DNA of 7,808 nucleotides from the NCBI GenBank assembly GCA_006226555.1, contig SBGS01000048.1, forward strand, positions 1 to 7,808, given 5' to 3'. This document shows, piece by piece, positions 5,934-7,808 of this stretch. Origin of the DNA: Bacteroidota bacterium (GTDB taxonomy: Bacteria; Bacteroidota; Bacteroidia; Flavobacteriales_D; Crocinitomicaceae). Position numbers and translations under genes: made by a program. The notes beneath the pieces were generated by a model. That model saw nothing but the letters and a program-made list of their open reading frames with translations. It was not told the origin of the DNA and did not search any database. Position 1 is the first letter of the stretch; every line of letters begins with the position of its first letter.

Positions 5934-7643
5934 TTATTTCACCGAGATGATCAGCTCATTTTCAGTCTTTTCTACGTTTACAACGTCATGTGCTCTGAGC
6001 CCTTTGATGGTTTTATCCCATTGCTTGTTGCTCAAACCAGACTTCTCCTTCAGATCATTCAGGTTCATGGTTCCCGATTTTTCGAGAATAGTAAACACTT
6101 CTTTCTCTTGTTCGGAAAGCTCAGGTCCCTTTTTCTCTCCGAATTTCTCCGGTTTCATTTGCGGGAAGAAAAGCACCTCCTGAATGGATTGGTTATTTGT
6201 CAGGAACATGATCAAACGGTCCATACCGATCCCAAGTCCTGATGTTGGAGGCATACCGTACTCCAGGGCACGAAGGAAATCCTGATCGATGAACATTGCC
6301 TCATCATCGCCGCGCTCAGACAACTTTAACTGATCTTCAAATCGTTCACGCTGATCGATCGGATCATTCAGCTCAGAGTATGCATTCGCGATCTCTTTAC
6401 CACAAACCATCAGCTCGAAACGCTCTGTAAGCTCAGGATTGTCGCGGTGTGTCTTACACAAAGGCGACATCTCTTTCGGGTAATCGATAATGAAAGTAGG
6501 CTGGATGTAATTTCCCTCACATTTTTCACCGAAGATCTCGTCGATCAATTTACCCTTACCCATCGTCTCATCCACATCGATACCCATAGCTTTGGCCGCA
6601 TCGTAGATCTCTTTTTCAGATTTACCTGAAATGTCGAATCCTGTGAATTCAAGGATGGCATCTCGCATGGTAACGCGCTTGTATGGCGCTTTGAAATCTA
6701 TCTCGTGTTCGCCGAATGTTGCTTTGGTGGTACCATTAACAGCAATTGCACAATGCTCCAGTAATCGCTCTGTGAAGTCCATCATCCAGTTGTAGTCCTT
6801 GTATGCAACATAGATCTCCATGGCAGTGAATTCAGGATTGTGCGTGCGGTCCATTCCCTCATTTCTGAAGTTCTTAGAGAATTCATATACACCATCAAAT
6901 CCACCAACGATCAAACGCTTCAAATAAAGCTCGTTGGCAATTCGCATGTACAAAGGAATGTCAAGTGCATTGTGTTGTGTAATGAACGGACGCGCGGCTG
7001 CACCACCCGGTATGGGTTGCAGTATTGGCGTTTCAACTTCCATGTACCCGGCCTCATTGAAGAAAGAACGCATCGCATTGAAAAGCTTCGTACGCTTAAC
7101 AAAAACATCCTTTACATGAGGGTTTACGACTAGGTCAGCATAACGCTGTCTGTAACGCAACTCTGGATCGGTAAAGGCATCGTGTACTTTGCCTTCTGCA
7201 TCAGTTTTTGGCAGTGGAAGCGGCTTCAAAGACTTACTCAGAATGGAGAATTCCTGAACATCGATAGATGGCTCACCCACCTGAGTTTTGAAAAGCTTTC
7301 CTTTCACGCCGATAAAATCACCGAGGTCGAGCATTTTCTTGAACACTTCATTGTAAAGTGTTTTATCTTCTCCCGGACATAATTCGTCTCGGTTGAAGTA
7401 TACCTGAATACGTCCTTTAGAGTCCTGAAGCTCAGCAAAAGAAGCTTTACCCATGATGCGTTTGGACATGATACGTCCCGCTATACAAACGGTTTTACCT
7501 TCTTCAAAGTCAGCTTTGATGTCTGCGGAAAAATTATCTACAGGATACAAAGCTGCCGGATATGGATCAATGCCCATTTCACGGATCTTTGACAATGTTT
7601 CTCTTCTTTGGATCTCCTGATCAGATAGTTCGATAATGCTCAT
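5934..7643 (-). CDS. lysS: Lysyl-tRNA synthetase, class II
   Basis: This enzyme charges tRNA-Lys with lysine using ATP in the cytoplasm. From the ATG at 7643 the protein has 569 residues. The N-terminal OB-fold that binds the anticodon covers about residues 50-140 (VCIAGRIMSKRIMGKASFAELQD). The class II core follows: motif 1 around 185-212 (AMRSFFNEAGYMEVETPIL, then QPIPGGAAARPF), motif 2 at 259-273 (FRNEGMDRTHNPEFT) and motif 3 at 469-479 (GLGIGMDRLIM). The usual catalytic domain ends near residue 500 (VLFFPQMKPE). Residues 501-569 are an extra, charged, winged-helix-like tail, which I recall from Bacteroidetes LysS. The frame is open upstream to a TTG at 7664, but that codon overlaps a TAnnTTTG promoter motif at 7662-7669, so ATG 7643 is preferred. 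The gene appears to be transcribed alone. Confidence 0.97.
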   Translation of the reverse strand: MSIIELSDQEIQRRETLSKIREMGIDPYPAALYPVDNFSADIKADFEEGKTVCIAGRIMSKRIMGKASFAELQDSKGRIQVYFNRDELCPGEDKTLYNEVFKKMLDLGDFIGVKGKLFKTQVGEPSIDVQEFSILSKSLKPLPLPKTDAEGKVHDAFTDPELRYRQRYADLVVNPHVKDVFVKRTKLFNAMRSFFNEAGYMEVETPILQPIPGGAAARPFITQHNALDIPLYMRIANELYLKRLIVGGFDGVYEFSKNFRNEGMDRTHNPEFTAMEIYVAYKDYNWMMDFTERLLEHCAIAVNGTTKATFGEHEIDFKAPYKRVTMRDAILEFTGFDISGKSEKEIYDAAKAMGIDVDETMGKGKLIDEIFGEKCEGNYIQPTFIIDYPKEMSPLCKTHRDNPELTERFELMVCGKEIANAYSELNDPIDQRERFEDQLKLSERGDDEAMFIDQDFLRALEYGMPPTSGLGIGMDRLIMFLTNNQSIQEVLFFPQMKPEKFGEKKGPELSEQEKEVFTILEKSGTMNLNDLKEKSGLSNKQWDKTIKGLRAHDVVNVEKTENELIISVK

Positions 7644-7661
7644 CTCGTATTGATTTGACCG

Positions 7662-7669
7662 CAAAGATA
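7662..7669 (-). promoter_or_regulatory. -7 element (TAnnTTTG) for lysS
   Basis: On the - strand this reads TATCTTTG, a full match to TAnnTTTG, ending 18 bases before the ATG at 7643. A TTTG at 7693-7696 lies 23 bases upstream and could be the -33 element, at the long end of accepted spacing. It overlaps the T-rich tail of the preceding terminator. Confidence 0.7.
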
Positions 7670-7697
7670 CGTAAACATCGCATTTGTAGAAACAAAT

Positions 7698-7720
7698 AGG
7701 GCGGAGTAAAACCCCGCCCT
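7698..7720 (-). terminator. Terminator of the right-edge gene
   Basis: AGGGCGG (7698-7704) and CCGCCCT (7714-7720) form a seven-base GC-rich stem around a nine-base loop. On the - strand it starts 24 bases after the stop at 7745 and is followed by ATTTGTTTC. It separates the right-edge gene from the lysS promoter. Confidence 0.7.
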
Positions 7721-7744
7721 GTGCTATGAAAAGTATAGGAACTT

Positions 7745-7808
7745 CTAATTTTTAACGAATCGTTTCATCTCTGTTCCTTTTTCCGTTACTACCTCTAAGA
7801 GATAGATA
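7745..7808 (-). CDS. 3' end of another T9SS cargo gene (5' end outside window)
   Basis: On the - strand the frame runs from the window edge to a TAG at 7747-7745 and gives IYLLEVVTEKG followed by TEMKRFVKN. This is the classic end of a type A T9SS sorting domain: the hydrophobic strand after the G-x-Y motif, a turn with Lys-Gly, then K-R-F-V-K. A GC-rich terminator follows 24 bases after the stop. Nothing can be said about its passenger domain. Being a fragment of 20 codons it is easily missed, but pattern and context agree well. Confidence 0.75.
   Translation of the reverse strand, partial: IYLLEVVTEKGTEMKRFVKN

Noticed and set aside
5929..6242. Two overlapping + strand frames of 84 codons each
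   Set aside because: Both are antisense to the conserved 3' part of lysS, and their composition mirrors its codons.
7644..7664. Extension of lysS by seven codons to TTG 7664
   Set aside because: The TTG is inside a perfect TAnnTTTG promoter motif, and the ATG at 7643 gives a normal LysS N-terminus.

Overview
The window looks like a piece of a Bacteroidetes chromosome, most likely the order Flavobacteriales. Several secreted proteins end in type IX secretion system (T9SS) type A sorting domains. TAnnTTTG -7 promoter motifs lie upstream of ATG codons that lack a Shine-Dalgarno sequence. One protein carries 25-residue BspA/DUF285 repeats, and lysS has the C-terminal extension I associate with this phylum. 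A family such as Crocinitomicaceae would fit, but that is a guess from protein style.

Layout. Bases 1-180 hold the 3' end of an unrecognised + strand gene. Next come two + strand T9SS cargo genes: a BspA-like repeat protein (344-2296) and a LamG/concanavalin-like protein (2448-3428). A 70-codon gene follows (3469-3681) whose product resembles a lone sorting domain with no cargo. A strong bidirectional terminator (3684-3715) separates these from a convergent - strand gene (3717-5735) for a modular secreted L-type-lectin-like protein. A 198-base AT-rich spacer with a palindrome and direct repeats follows, then lysS on the - strand (5934-7643). The right edge holds the last codons of another - strand T9SS cargo gene (7745-7808), which is too short to be found as an ordinary open frame.

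The most unusual feature is a 74-base intergenic module, about 90% identical in two places (212-285 and 2317-2389). Each copy joins a terminator to a pair of 12-base direct repeats spaced 21 bases apart. In both copies exactly 57 bases separate the second repeat from the ATG, although those 57 bases are not similar in sequence. The two genes behind the modules also share nearly identical first codons and last 63 bases, but have unrelated middles. This suggests surface-protein cassettes with conserved ends (operator and signal peptide at one end, sorting domain at the other, with a terminator-operator module at each boundary) and exchangeable passengers. The 21-base spacing resembles binding sites of LytTR-type response regulators; that is inference.

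Apart from lysS (housekeeping translation), every recognisable gene encodes an exported or export-related protein. They are probably surface adhesins or carbohydrate binders displayed by the T9SS. No RNA gene, CRISPR array or insertion sequence was seen.
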